A stretch of DNA of 64,000 bases from Panulirus ornatus (taxonomy: Eukaryota; Arthropoda; Malacostraca; Decapoda; Palinuridae). The stretch covers positions 32,511,843 to 32,575,842 of the forward strand of contig NC_092269.1 of the NCBI RefSeq assembly GCF_036320965.1, given 5' to 3'. Position 1 is the first letter of the stretch; every line of letters begins with the position of its first letter. Below are positions 24,241 through 36,400 of this stretch, piece after piece. Below the pieces are notes generated by a model, which saw nothing but the letters and a program-made list of their open reading frames with translations, searched no databases and was not told the DNA's origin. The position numbers were made by a program, and so were the translations under genes.

Positions 24241-26375
24241 TACTTATTTCCATTCCTCAACCTCCTTCATTCCTGCGTTCTCAGTTTGTTTTCAAAAAAG
24301 GGGTCTCTCAGTTCTCCAATACTTCCCTTCACTTCACTTATCATTTCTGAGAGGGTTTATTATTCCTATCATTTCAGCATGTAGTTCCCAATTATTCCAT
24401 GTGTTCTCTGCAGCTGGCCCTCTAATTCTCCCTAGTTTCATGTTCTCTTCTCTCACTTCCAATCCACTCAGACTTTCAGTAATAAAAACAAAAAGCATTT
24501 TACACACGAGACAGTGTACCACAGTCAACAAGCAATCAAATCACTCCAACATAAATGCAGGAGAATTCCTGGCTTAGAACTTACTCCTTCCCTCGCTGGA
24601 AAAAAATAGAAAATAAAACAGATCAATGAAGCGCTTTAATATAAACAGTAATTATAGGCTCGAGTTTGGACGGGATACTTAACACCATCAAAATAATCTA
24701 CTGTATTTTTGTCAAAGTTCCTTGAAAGAAAAACAATCAACAACAGGTCATGGTGCATGTAGAACAAGCGCCGCTGTTTGCCACAAGTTCACGTCTGTCA
24801 ACGACTTAAGCATAACAGTACGACCCTTCAGCACGAAGCGTCGGTGCGGCCACTGGATACGACGGCCTTGCCTCCAAGCAGGACCTAAAGGCGAAGGCCC
24901 ATGCCATCATACTCAGCGGTCGTACTGTCATTCTAAAGGGTCGTACAGTCATGTTAAAGAGTCGCAGGGCCATGTTCAATCATAGTACCTCTGCATCCAC
25001 CGAGGTTAAGGATCTCCGGCAATTCCAAAACTTGGAGTTCCAGGGTCTCTTTAGCTGAAGGCCTTACCGAGACGTCGGGAACTGATTGGGGCCGCAACGA
25101 ACTGGGGAGGGCAAGGTCATAGCGAGGAGGCTATCGTCAGCTGAGCCAAAATCACCCAAGGAACGTGATACGTCCAGGGATACGCCTTTAATGCTCCTCA
25201 TACTAAAGATCATCGGCGTTTGTCTATATTCGGCGCTGATTCTTCCATACTACCTTCGTCTTCCTCCCTCGCACTACCTACAGTAAGTTTCCCTAAACCG
25301 ATATTTCTCAACGATACACTTACCCAAACAGTCTTAAGCGTTTCACTAAACCGATATTTTTCTCTTCGTTTCATTCCACCCGCCCCCATACGGCACTTTG
25401 TTTTCAATAAATCCATATTTCTCTGAGTTTCACTTCCCCACTTCAGTTTCACCAGCTCCCATTTTCCCTGCATCTCGTTATCACATACTGCAAATAATTT
25501 TCTCTCGCTAATTCCCTACATTGCATCACCACCTTTATCTTAATGGCCAAAACCTACCCATTCCCTACGTTTCATTTCCTTACCTGATTCAATGCTATTT
25601 TTCCTTTAACCTTTTGTTTCCTCCCTTACATTTCCTCCCAATTTCGCTGTATCCTGTGTAGAAGGGGACACCTTTGCTGTACTACCCCGTCATTGTCTGT
25701 ACAGACAGACAATTTATGAATGCTGTTACTGTCCTCTAACAGATGACCTTGTCATGGGCCATCAGGTCTCCTGTTATCTGCCCTTCCCATGTAAAAGATT
25801 CTCTCCTGTTATACACGTGCTGAGTAAACTTATACAGCGTTCCACATGCATCTGATACCATTAGATAAGTGCTTCTACAAACAGTATGAAAAATACAAAT
25901 GCATTCGCAAGTAGTGTGAGGTGCATTTCAAGCCCATCTTCGTGTAATTGGTGCATTCATATGCAAAGCTGTGGATGCTAGTTACGTGCGACTGCAAATA
26001 TGGGCACCATGTTCATCTATTTGCAAATGACTATAAATGTAAGAGCCGGCAAAATACACATTATAAAGTAATTCTGCTGTCAAAACGTGCACTGTAAATT
26101 CGTCTGTCAGCAACAGGGGTGTTATTACCAGATCAACACGCAGCTGCTGCATTAAATGTGTATGAGCAGGAAGCTTGGTGCATTTTAACTGGCTCCACAT
26201 ATGCAGGTAGAGGACATGTGTCTCTAACGACCGATGTATTCTAAAAGAGGTGTGCTGTACAAAAGCACATAACAGATGCATTTACCAGCAAGTGTCATTT
26301 CAAGTACATTCAGAGCTGTCTACTTGTAGCTAATGGACTACACGTGAATCGTAGGGCAAAAGATCCTTAAAAACC
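24241..26375. other. Gene-free span
   Basis: Includes outliers of the GGTACGACCC satellite (24.8-25.0 kb), a decayed array with CACTAAACCGATATTTCTC at 25.29-25.45 kb, and 25.84-26.33 kb where GTGCATTT and ACATGTG phrases recur at irregular spacing. No gene supported. Confidence 0.5.
24805..24985. repeat. GGTACGACCC satellite outlier, both orientations
   Basis: Starts with AACAGTACGACCCTTCAGCACG in one orientation and continues with GGTCGTACTGTCATtcTAAAGGGTCGTACAGTCATG in the other, so the local array is inverted at about 24.88 kb. Confidence 0.65.
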
Positions 26376-26640
26376 TCTTAACCCCTTAAGTGCGACGACG
26401 TCATCGTACTCAAGGGGTGTGAATCGTCGTAGTGAAGGGGTTAAGTCGTACTTAAGGGGATGAGAACGATGACCCTGTCACCCTACTTAATGGGTTACGT
26501 CGTCTTACTTAAGGGGTTGAAATGAGAACGATGACCCTGTCACCCTACTTAATGGGTTACGCCGTCTTACTTAAGGGGTTGAAATGAGCACGACTTGTCA
26601 CCCTACGCTAGTGGCTAATCCGTCGTGTGTAAGATAAAAA
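26376..26640. repeat. 62-bp tandem repeat and palindrome with CCCCTTAAG ends
   Basis: Two near-identical 62-bp units start at TGAGAACGATGACC (26,461 and 26,523), and a diverged third starts at 26,585. On their left lies a 38-bp spacer-less palindrome (26,381-26,418) centred on GACGTC, and each unit ends in CTTAAGGGGTT, which matches the palindrome arm. Confidence 0.8.
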
Positions 26641-26939
26641 AAAAAAAAAAGTAAAAGTTACAAGTGCAACCAACTGGAGTCTCATACGTGACAAGCACGC
26701 ACGTCTGCCGGCAACGAGTGCAACCTCCTGGCATGAGGTGAATCAGGTGCACACGAACTGCGGACAAAGAGCAGGACGTCCCTGAGCCAGGACACAGCAC
26801 CCTCAGGTCACCTCAAGTGTCCTCCTCGGCCATTCAGGACAATCGTGGGTTTCAGTCACCACGGGTCCCCGCGTGTCACCACGGGGAGACCACGTTGCCA
26901 ACTCGGGCCGAGTGGTCCTCACCAGCTGGATGGTTAGCT

Positions 26940-27190
26940 GCTTGGGTTCCGTCCGGTTGACTGGGTCAAGGGTTGGCTGGGCCCGCCAGGAGGTGAGTTG
27001 GCTTAGGTATGGGTAAGGTAAGTTCGGTTAGAGTGAGGCGGGGTTTAAGATATATTGAGGCGGGATTGTTTGGGACAGGCCGGGCTGGGATGGGTAAAGG
27101 TAGGTTGGCCTTGCCTGAGTTGGGATGGATTTGGATAATATGGGACAAAGCTGGGACGGGATGGCTACCTTAAGTTAGTTTAGGGCAGAC
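26940..27190. repeat. G-rich degenerate minisatellite, GGGATGGGTTAGG type
   Basis: Phrases GGGTAAGGTAgGTTGG, GGCGGGATTG and GGGACGGGATGG recur every 20-30 bp. The plus strand is poor in C. Confidence 0.5.
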
Positions 27191-29257
27191 TATGATGATG
27201 AGCGAGGTGTGATCAGGTTACGTCACGTCCAATGGCTTCAGGTCTAGCTTGCTCACTTGAAACCCGCTTCACTCAGGTGTAAGTTGACAACTTAAAAAAA
27301 GCAATGACTCACTTAAATCAGGTTAGATTGATTCACACAGCACCATAACCCGTAATGTACGGTCATCTGAGAGTCCCTAAATGATTTCAGGATCTGGATT
27401 TATTCATTCCGATCTCACTTCATAATCTCACTACGGTTCAGTCACCTGTTGTGACGAGGCTCCTTCACAATCTCCTCTTTCTTCATCCTCCCTTGTCTAC
27501 GTTTCCCTTACACCACATCAACATGGAGTTTATCTCCCTCTCTTTGTTCTCCATCTTATCCAGTGCTCCATCATTCGTCTTTCCTTCCACCCCACCAGAC
27601 TCCGTTATATCCCCTCTTCACGCTCTCCGTTTAGCGCCCTTCCTCTGCCATTTTTCTTCTGCGTGTATTTCATCTGAAATAATAATACCCACTAATCATT
27701 TCCGAGCTAACCCATTTCCCTCCCCTTTTCTATCTCCCATTGTCTTTTCATTTTCTTTATCATTCCCTTATCTCTTGCTCTATCCATCCTCCCTTTTGAT
27801 ACCTCTTTCTTCGTAAGTGTCGACCCTTTCAAGTATTTCACTTTACTCCAACCCAACTCTTGTAAACTTTCCCTCCGCCCCAATCTCTTGAATTCTTCCT
27901 TACGTCTTTCCCTTTATTCTATCTCCCTTCCTTTCACATCTCAACGTGTATTTTTCCCCCCTATTCCCCTTCCCAGAGACTGTTGAGATAACGCTACACA
28001 TGTCCTCAACGAGCAGGTGCTGCAGAGGAGCAAAGCACACGTGCAGCGTGAGCATCCTCGCCGCATCTAACATAAACACTGCCCAGGTCATCTAGCACAG
28101 CAAGGACGCTGGGAGCGCTCTCTTAGCCACTCCGTCGTCGCCTTCACAAGATGCCCAAATAAGAGAGCCACGCCGCAACAGCTGTTCAGCTGGAAAAACA
28201 AGGTGTTTACGAAGGCACACACGATATTTATTCTAACACACACCAGGTGCACTCGAGCACCTCCCAGTCTCCTTCATATCGTCTCTGGTCTGAAAGATCT
28301 TTTGTAAGGAAACCTCTTCTCGTTCAGCACGACTGTGCGCTTCTGGGATCATTCTTTGCCCTTACGGGACTTTACAGTCATTAAAACTTTGTTTTACTCT
28401 CGTTTATCATCTTCGAATCTGTACCTAGTTCCTAATTCCTACTCGTACATACAAACGTAGCTAAGCTAGGGTTACATCCTTCACGAGCTATCACATCCGA
28501 AGTGTTTACTCTCTCAGCGATTAATTTTTGAGCGAACATCAACCACGTGTTTATCTCCTAGATGTTCTCTTTACAAGCGATGGTTTTAAGTTGAGATTAC
28601 GTATTTCACGTGTCATAACTCGGCTCTTCGCTCAACATACATATCTGCTAAACAGTCTCCTACCATTACAAGAAAATGCTCACAGGTGGGAGTGGAGGTC
28701 AGGCAAGTTCACGGGAGTCAATACTACTGTAGTGCAAGACTCGTATCGCATTCAAATCACACTCCCGAGCTTTGAAGCAGTGTCGCAAGTGTATTTACCT
28801 TCAGTAGATTTATTCAGCTCTGAGGAGAACGGCTGTCAATGTACACTGCTAGAAGACGCACTGACCACACCCAAGCACTGCATCCCTGACATCCTCAATT
28901 TGATCATTACAAAGGCGAGGTCAAAAACTTCATCCCCATCCACAGCCCAACACTTAAGGCTCCCAAGCTAAAATGATAATGCATGTGCAAGGAAGCGAAG
29001 GGAACTGTTCTTCTAGAACACATTTCAGTTGTTTACCGATTTTGTGAAACAATAACAAGAACTAATAGTAATGGCTCCACCCGCTGACATGTCTATTTTT
29101 TTGAGGTGTCCCAAACCGGACTATTCCATTCTCTCGAAAGACAGAAGGAACGATGCATTCATATTTCAAGCGAAGGTAATGGTACATACGCAACAGCAAA
29201 AATGAACACACATAAAAATGTCTATGCAACATCAACACCCACGTTCAGCAATCTAGC
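27191..29257. other. Gene-free span, pyrimidine-rich at 27.43-27.96 kb
   Basis: A 147-codon plus-strand frame (28,528-28,971, without an ATG at its left end) has mixed composition, but I recognise no domain and see no convincing splice borders. I leave it unassigned. Confidence 0.45.
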
Positions 29258-29395
29258 GCTCAGTTCAAAACAAATATATTTCCCTTCCCAACTCAGTTCA
29301 AAACAAATACATTTCCTTTCCCCACTCTGTTCAAAAGAAATAAATTCCCTTCACCTCTCAGTTCAAAACAAATATATTTCTCTTCTCAATATTTC
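29258..29395. repeat. 34-bp tandem repeat, 4 units
   Basis: CTCAGTTCAAAACAAATA is repeated four times with a spacing of 33-36 bp, each copy followed by TTTCCcTtCCCA variants. Confidence 0.85.
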
Positions 29396-29713
29396 TTCCT
29401 CCAATTCACTGCAAAATCTTAAGACATTAAAGGCAAGCGTTGAAAGGTTGATAACTTTAATCTCTACCATACTAAAGACCTCAACAATACGTCCATAAGT
29501 TCCATGAAGAAAGATAAGAACAACACTAACAACTACTGGCTTTTCCAATACCTCGTCAGAATGCGAGGCATCAAGTCGGTACATCCCACACCTCGCCATC
29601 TCGCTACAACACACTCATGACCTCATATGGTCTCCTCCAAGGACGATTTATTAAAACACACCTCATCCCTCTCACTGACCTCTTCAACACGTATCTCCTC
29701 ACTATATCATGAC
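29396..29713. other. Short span without a gene
   Basis: Ordinary sequence between the 34-bp repeat and the first LINE-A copy. Confidence 0.5.

Positions 29714-30289
<576 letters not shown>

Positions 30290-30355
<66 letters not shown>
30290..30355. repeat. (TA)n microsatellite
   Basis: A perfect TA run of about 66 bp following a LINE-A 3' end. Confidence 0.97.
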
Positions 30356-30359
<4 letters not shown>

Positions 30360-32366
30360 CCTACACCACTAAAAACACTTTTATGTCCTAGGACTCTTCA
30401 AGCCCATGATGCCACTATCACAAACGAAGACACCGAGCACTTAAACCTCATTTGCCCTACACGCTCCGCACACAGACGCACACACATCACCCCCACTTTA
30501 TGACCTAGAGTCCCAGCTAGTGGGCGCGGCTGGCTTCCTGGGCTGTGAAAACGCCCCATCATATAATTCATAAGCGTCATTAAGACATACATGTCTAAAA
30601 TGTGACTGGTAGGCTTAGATACTATTACTTCTGATACCGAAAAACGGAGACAAACAATATCATCTATCTAGTTAATGACGACAGCGAATCCCTCAAAAAC
30701 ATTATGCATTTCCCTGTATACCAATCCTACTGCAGCACCAAAATGTCCATGAGACATGCACCGTTCTCAGCAGTAACACTAACTGCATGTAGCACCAGCT
30801 GGTCTTCAATGACGTAACGCCACATCTCTATGAACACTATACTTTCTTTTGAATTCTAACGGCACTCAACACGGGAATTCAAAGACTAAAAACAGAACCT
30901 CATTCACAAGTAGACAGAAGTAAAAAAGTATCTTTTTTTTTTCCAACATGTAAGAACCATTCTGTTCTGGATGTCTATTTGAATTTCTTTTGGCTCTTAG
31001 AATAATCAACTGGAAAATGACCCGTGCACCACAGGCTATGAATCCCTGCAGTGTAAGACTAATCTACTCAAACGCATTAGAGCAAGCAACAAATGTTCCC
31101 TGGCAGTACGCTAAATACCAACCGTTTTAATTTCTGATTGTGGCAAAGAGGATTTACTGATGAAAAGTTAAATGAGTAATTCCAGATAATACATGCACAT
31201 AACTCGAAAAAATTCTAGCATGGAGACAAGGCGAGTTCTAACATCACATCCACAATTACGTTTCCATACCAGACACATCTGTCCTCAACTAACTTACAAG
31301 AAAATTTTGAAGAACAGGCAAGTCAGGCCTTTGAAAAGAGACTAATGGTTACCACTGCACGAATAAACACGACGTCACTGGTGGCATCTTTACTTGGCAA
31401 GGACCACAGCCACTTTTTGGTGATAAAAAATATACTTTAAAAAGTCTTTAAAAAATACAGAAGCAACACAGAATAAATGCACGACGATTATAAGTGAAAA
31501 CTCAAGAGAGACATTTCACAACCTCCTACTCCCCTCCGGCTGTCCATCCTATCTCAGCGTTCATCATCTATACAGAGGTGTCCTCAGGACTCTTGAGATG
31601 AAAGATTTTACGCTACAATCGATTGGTTATTCAGCGTTTTTCAGCATGCATAAAAAAAAGACATCAGTATTTCAGAGCTTTTTAGCACAAAGAAATTTAT
31701 CTAAAACCTTAAAAACTGTTTATATGGAATAATATATTTCCATATCCTATAAAAAGTTCAAGTTATCACATTATCACTGCTTCTAAACCTACAAAATCTG
31801 CCTTTTTTTCCTCCTGTAACTCTAACCTTTGTTTTACTCGAGTGCCTATTTTCAAGTACCTTAAATTCTTAAATATACTATTTCTTTAACTAAATTCTTC
31901 TCATCTGCAACATCTAATTTTCAGTGTCATCAATCATTTTTCTTTAATAACCTTTCCAAGTCTTTTGTAAACAATATTATCTTATAATTGAATCTCTCAA
32001 GCACTGTAAAATATCTGATCTTTTAGGAGTATTAGAATTTCATATTTTTTCAAATGCATTCAATACGTAATGGTCAATTACGAAAAGCTGCAAACGTTTA
32101 CAAAGAAAACCTGCGTTCCATAGACATCCATGCAGTTTCCATGCATTCATAATTCTTTAGGCAACTGATCATTTGATTACGACCTCAATCAAAATGACCA
32201 GCATCCTTGTTAAAGTGCAACACAAAAAATACTTGGCATTATAAATCTAGCAAAAATAAATAATCAATGAAGTTAAATAATAAAATGAAATTTCCAATCA
32301 TAAGTCGGATGACTGATACACAGTTTCATGGCAATGGACATCTCTGTAAATCATAATTTCACTTAC
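30356..32366. other. AT-rich span without a supported gene
   Basis: Low-repeat sequence. No open frame above about 65 codons and no clean exon. It could be intron or 3'-flanking sequence of a minus-strand gene, but nothing in it proves this. Confidence 0.45.
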
Positions 32367-32465
32367 CTCTGAGGACATGCGTACCGCTGCTGGTATGTAA
32401 TTATCATAAAACTTCCAGCTATCATTAATAATGAACTTACAATCTTTATTGCCAATAATCCGTGC
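32367..32465 (-). CDS. Possible internal exon (minus strand), overlapping a minisatellite unit
   Basis: On the minus strand a 99-bp open segment lies between a good acceptor (TTTCCTTTAG) and a perfect donor (GTAAGT), starts and ends in phase 0, and reads 33 codons including DSWKFYDNYIPAAVRMSSE. This is protein-like, and the borders are better than chance would usually give. Against it, the middle part (about 32,402-32,442) is clearly related to the 41/48-bp minisatellite that begins 36 bp further right, so the sequence may be an outlying repeat unit. I do not recognise a family. If real, it would lie downstream of the exon candidates at 41.3 and 40.2 kb, which also leave phase 0. Confidence 0.28.
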
Positions 32466-32500
32466 CTAAAGGAAACTGCTAACATAACGTACCGTTCCTA

Positions 32501-32814
32501 GGCTATCATTAACTAGGAACTTACAAGCTGTTAGGCTCCTAGGCTATCATTAACTAGGAACTAGGAACTTACGAGCTGTTAGGCTCCTAGGCTATCATTA
32601 ACTAAGAACTAGGTACTTACAAGCTGTTAGGCTCCTAGGCTATCATTAACTAAGAACTAGGAACTTACAAGCTGTTAGGTTCCTAGGCTATCATTAACTA
32701 GGAACTTACAAGCTGTTAGGCTCCTAGGCTATCATTAACTAAGAACTAGGAACTTACAAGCTGTTAGGCTCCTAGGCTATCATTAACTAGGAACTTACAA
32801 GCTGTTAGGCTTAT
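32501..32814. repeat. 41/48-bp minisatellite, 7 units
   Basis: Units begin GGCTATCATTAACTA at 32,501, 32,542, 32,590, 32,638, 32,686, 32,727 and 32,775, so lengths run 41, 48, 48, 48, 41, 48 and about 40 bp. The 7-bp difference is an extra ACTAGGA-type block after TTAACTA. Decayed outliers continue on both sides (32,400-32,450 and 32,806-32,890). Confidence 0.95.
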
Positions 32815-32869
32815 CATTAATAAGGAACTTACATTCTTAACTCACTTAACTACTGCTAAGCTATCACTA

Positions 32870-34276
32870 ATAAAGACCTTTCATTCTTAACTGTCAATAG
32901 TTCTAGTCATTCTGCTACGTCTTAGCTGACAACAGCCCTAAGCCTATCTTCTTGTTTATGTTATCAAAGGTAGGTTATTTTCGTTTCTTGTTAAGGAAAT
33001 TACTTCAGTTTTAACGCTACTATGAAATCGTGTCGCAAGAGGTAATGCCTACGCAAGTAACTTCACCGTGATCTGCACTCCATAGCAGGTTATTCTCATC
33101 TCTTCCCATGCATCATTCCTGATATAATTTTTACATCAGTGTTCAAAGGTATACAATATCTAATTACACTTTTCTTCTTTAGGGGACGGCGCCTAGGAAA
33201 CTTTTATCTCAGTTCTAAATCATAAGAGACAAGAATATCAAAACAGCTAATAAAGAAAATAAATTGCTTACATGGTACATGACACTATCAGCAAGACAAT
33301 AATATTATCTCAATGTGTGTGGTTTGGTTCAAGCAGCAAAAAAAACTCATTTGCATTTACAATCACGTTAAAAGTCGATGCATAATTTTCCCTATCTGCG
33401 CAGGTTCACAAACTTATATTTACGTCAAGCTTAAGGAAACTATATATAAATATCAATGCTAGGAATATACAGCTTTCTAACATTTACATCATATGATGGA
33501 AACATGTCGAATGCTTTATAAACGAATGAAATAAACTCCATATTTTCCAATGTGTTAGGCTGGGTTAGGTTACCTTTGTGGTTTTCGCCTTGTTAAACTA
33601 ACATGCAAGTTTTACAAGACAGAAACCGAAGCGTCACCACCGCTACACTGGACAATCTATAACCCATGTCATTATTTACCATATGATCTCAGACATGGGA
33701 TGATGAAGTTGTTGTTATCACGTCACCTGAACAGTCATCTAAATAATAATTATTCAGAAGTTTTAATCCCGAAATAATTCCATAACAACAACCATTCGCT
33801 ATAAATTACTGTTGGAATGGTAATAAGTCCCTTAATGATATCTAAAATACAATTTTTATAAGTAAACTACCTTACCTAACCCCCAACTAGTGAGGATGGG
33901 GTGGGGGGGACCCCCCCTCGGCTCCCAAGCCAAACTTAATCAAAGAAAATATATCAACTTGAGAATATGTGGTGTCATATGATCATATAATCAATGCCCG
34001 GAAGTTATAGGTCTAGTGATTTCAATGTCGAACTGTCGCGGATGTCCTGTGATGGGTGTAGCATTCGGCCACACCGTTTCCACAGAGAAATTTACAGTGT
34101 TGAGCTCAGTAGTTTCCTCAACTTTCACCAGACAAGTTCCACGTATACAGCACAAACTACGAAAACAAGCTTTTATCTAACATATCTAAAATCATGAATG
34201 ACGTAATATCAATTCACTAACCTGGTGCGAAGCGCCAACAAGATGGCAAATTCATGGCTCCCACAAAAAGAAACTT
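32870..34276. other. AT-rich span, no supported gene
   Basis: No exon, repeat array or transposon domain that I can support. A minus-strand segment with GCCATCTTG and a GTTAGT donor near 34,222-34,260 is discussed as an observation only. Confidence 0.45.
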
Positions 34277-34384
34277 CTGACAAAATATCATTTGACTGCG
34301 TTGAACTTTATCAATCCACCAATTAACTCACTGACAAAATATCATTTGACTGCGTTGAACTTTATCAATCCACCAATTAACTCA
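34277..34384. repeat. perfect 54-bp tandem duplication
   Basis: Positions 34,277-34,330 and 34,331-34,384 are identical (starting CTGACAAAATATCATTTGAC), indicating a recent local duplication. Confidence 0.97.
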
Positions 34385-36104
34385 CCAATTCACTAATGTT
34401 TCGCACAGAGGTCTGAAATCCACATAAAGAAGATTACTAAAAAATCATCCAAAAACAGAACAAAAATTCAAGATAAAAGAAAGATGAGACGTCACTATTG
34501 CATTATGGGTGATATGACATCATACAAAGTAGCATCCAAGTCTCATTCATGTATGACTATTCACATTACTTGTAAAATATTTCATATGTTTCAAATAATT
34601 CCAGATAAAACGATATTTCATATAGACTGATGAGATTATTTAATTCATATTTTATTAATGCCTTTTTATGCTTGTGACAATTTTTTTTTCTAATATTCTC
34701 TGCACATTTCACCGTCTATATAAATAATCATGACTGTCTTCTATATATCAATTTCATTTGAAAGTATTCTTTTTTTATATATTTAACACTTTTCTAAGTC
34801 CAAATTATATTTCAAGAGACTTATGTTCCGATCCGTGGGGCAAACTGTAAAAAAAAAAATTCTAATCTAGTATAAAGTTCAACCACTAAAATGCTTCGTT
34901 GTAGGCTTGATGCAAAATTTAACCTACAGCAAAAGCTCAGCCTAACATGTAACTGGACCCATGCCCATTATGACAGAATTACAGAGGACACATGGGACCA
35001 ACGCTCAAGTCTGTATGTAAGATTACGGCCTGCTTCTACGCGCACGATACGAAATAATGCACCAATTAAACTGCCTCTTAGCATCGTGTTTCACACAACG
35101 GTAATGCACTGCAAACACGACTTTAAACACAGGCAAAAATCTTGCACAATCAAGCGAAATCTACCCCACTTCAACACCCAGATCTAACTGAACCGACAGA
35201 AATCTACCCACCCACCCACCCAAATGCATCTTATTCAAACACATCACATCTAAACCTTCCTTACCGACCGCAATGAATTCCAAACATGACCTGGCCCTAC
35301 ACATCCCAACCAAAGCCACGACAGACCACCTCTACTTAAACACACACACACACACACACACATATCCTATCCACACACATATCCTATCATTTCAAATAAA
35401 ACCCAGCCTAAACTAGCCTAACACAGTTTGGTCCCATTTAACCTCTTCGACAAGACAGTCCGAAACCTTGGGGTATGATGGCTTGACGTTTAATGTGATC
35501 CTTAATAACCAGGTCAAAAGGAACACAATCATACTTAAGGGTCGTACCTGTCGTGCTTGTGAGGGATTACCTTTAAAATCTTTACTCGTACGTAGCTTGA
35601 CACTCAACAACTCTTTACACAACTTAACATCACTAGGTTTTACCATGAGGTACAACGAGCGCATAGCCCTCACCGTAGAGATGAGAAAGATGGAGGGAAA
35701 ATAAAAGCAAAAAAAAAAAGTTAAAATCCATCAGTGAAGAAGAGGAGAAACATGTATGGAAAAGCAAACTATGCAAATGTTGGACAATATATAAGAGAAC
35801 AGAGAGGAATGAGGCAACAAAAGGGGGAAACACTTGGCACAGTAACACAATAATTTATCAACTGCAGCACAACAACTTTCCTCGCTAATCTACACCTGTC
35901 AAAGATGCAGGAAAACCTTTTTGTCCACACCGTAGCCACCCTGGCAAGAGTTGGATGAGGGAGACAATCATGTGCAGGGTACAAGCACAGGTTTTACGTC
36001 TGAATTCGTACTCGCAAATTATGACAAAAGAGTTGAATGGAAAGGAATGTACTAGACTCTTTAAGATCATAAGTAATACAAAAGAGTGTGCAAGGTAAAC
36101 GTTT
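34385..36104. other. Span without a supported gene
   Basis: Contains a short AC tract (35,341-35,361) and a single inverted GGTACGACCC-type satellite unit near 35.54 kb. A 98-codon plus-strand frame (34,891-35,187) shows no recognisable motif. Confidence 0.45.
35341..35361. repeat. short (AC)n tract
   Basis: About ten AC units. Confidence 0.9.
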
Positions 36105-36400
36105 ACGCCCCTGACCACGACGGTAAGGCCCTTGCATACGAAGGTACAGCTCATGAGCACGATGGCACGACCACCTGAGCACGATGGTACGACCACCTGA
36201 GCACTGGTCCGATCAGAGATCGTTCTTGTGCAGGGCGGTACGACCACTGAGCACGAAGATAAGATCCTTGAGCAGGGCGGTACGACCCTTGGTTATGATG
36301 ACCCACCCCCTTTGACTTGGTCCGTAAAAGACCATGAATACTGGAGGTCGCACCGTCGTGCTCAAGAGTCGCACCATCAAGCTCGAGGTTCAGTACGCGT
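36105..36400. repeat. GGTACGACCC satellite outlier, mixed orientation
   Basis: Units such as GAGCACGATGGTACGACCAC and GAGCAGGGCGGTACGACCC lie in one orientation up to about 36.29 kb. GGTCGCACCGTCGTGCTCAAG lies in the other at 36.35 kb. Same family as 21.0-21.25 kb. Confidence 0.75.

Noticed and set aside
33181..33215. Short terminal exon APSPKEEKCN on the minus strand after TTTCCTAG
   Set aside because: Only ten codons, no neighbouring exon with a fitting phase, easily explained by chance.
33557..33580. TTAGG-like words (arthropod telomere motif)
   Set aside because: Only isolated TTAGG words in GTTAGGCTGGGTTAGGTTAC; no tandem run, so no telomeric tract.
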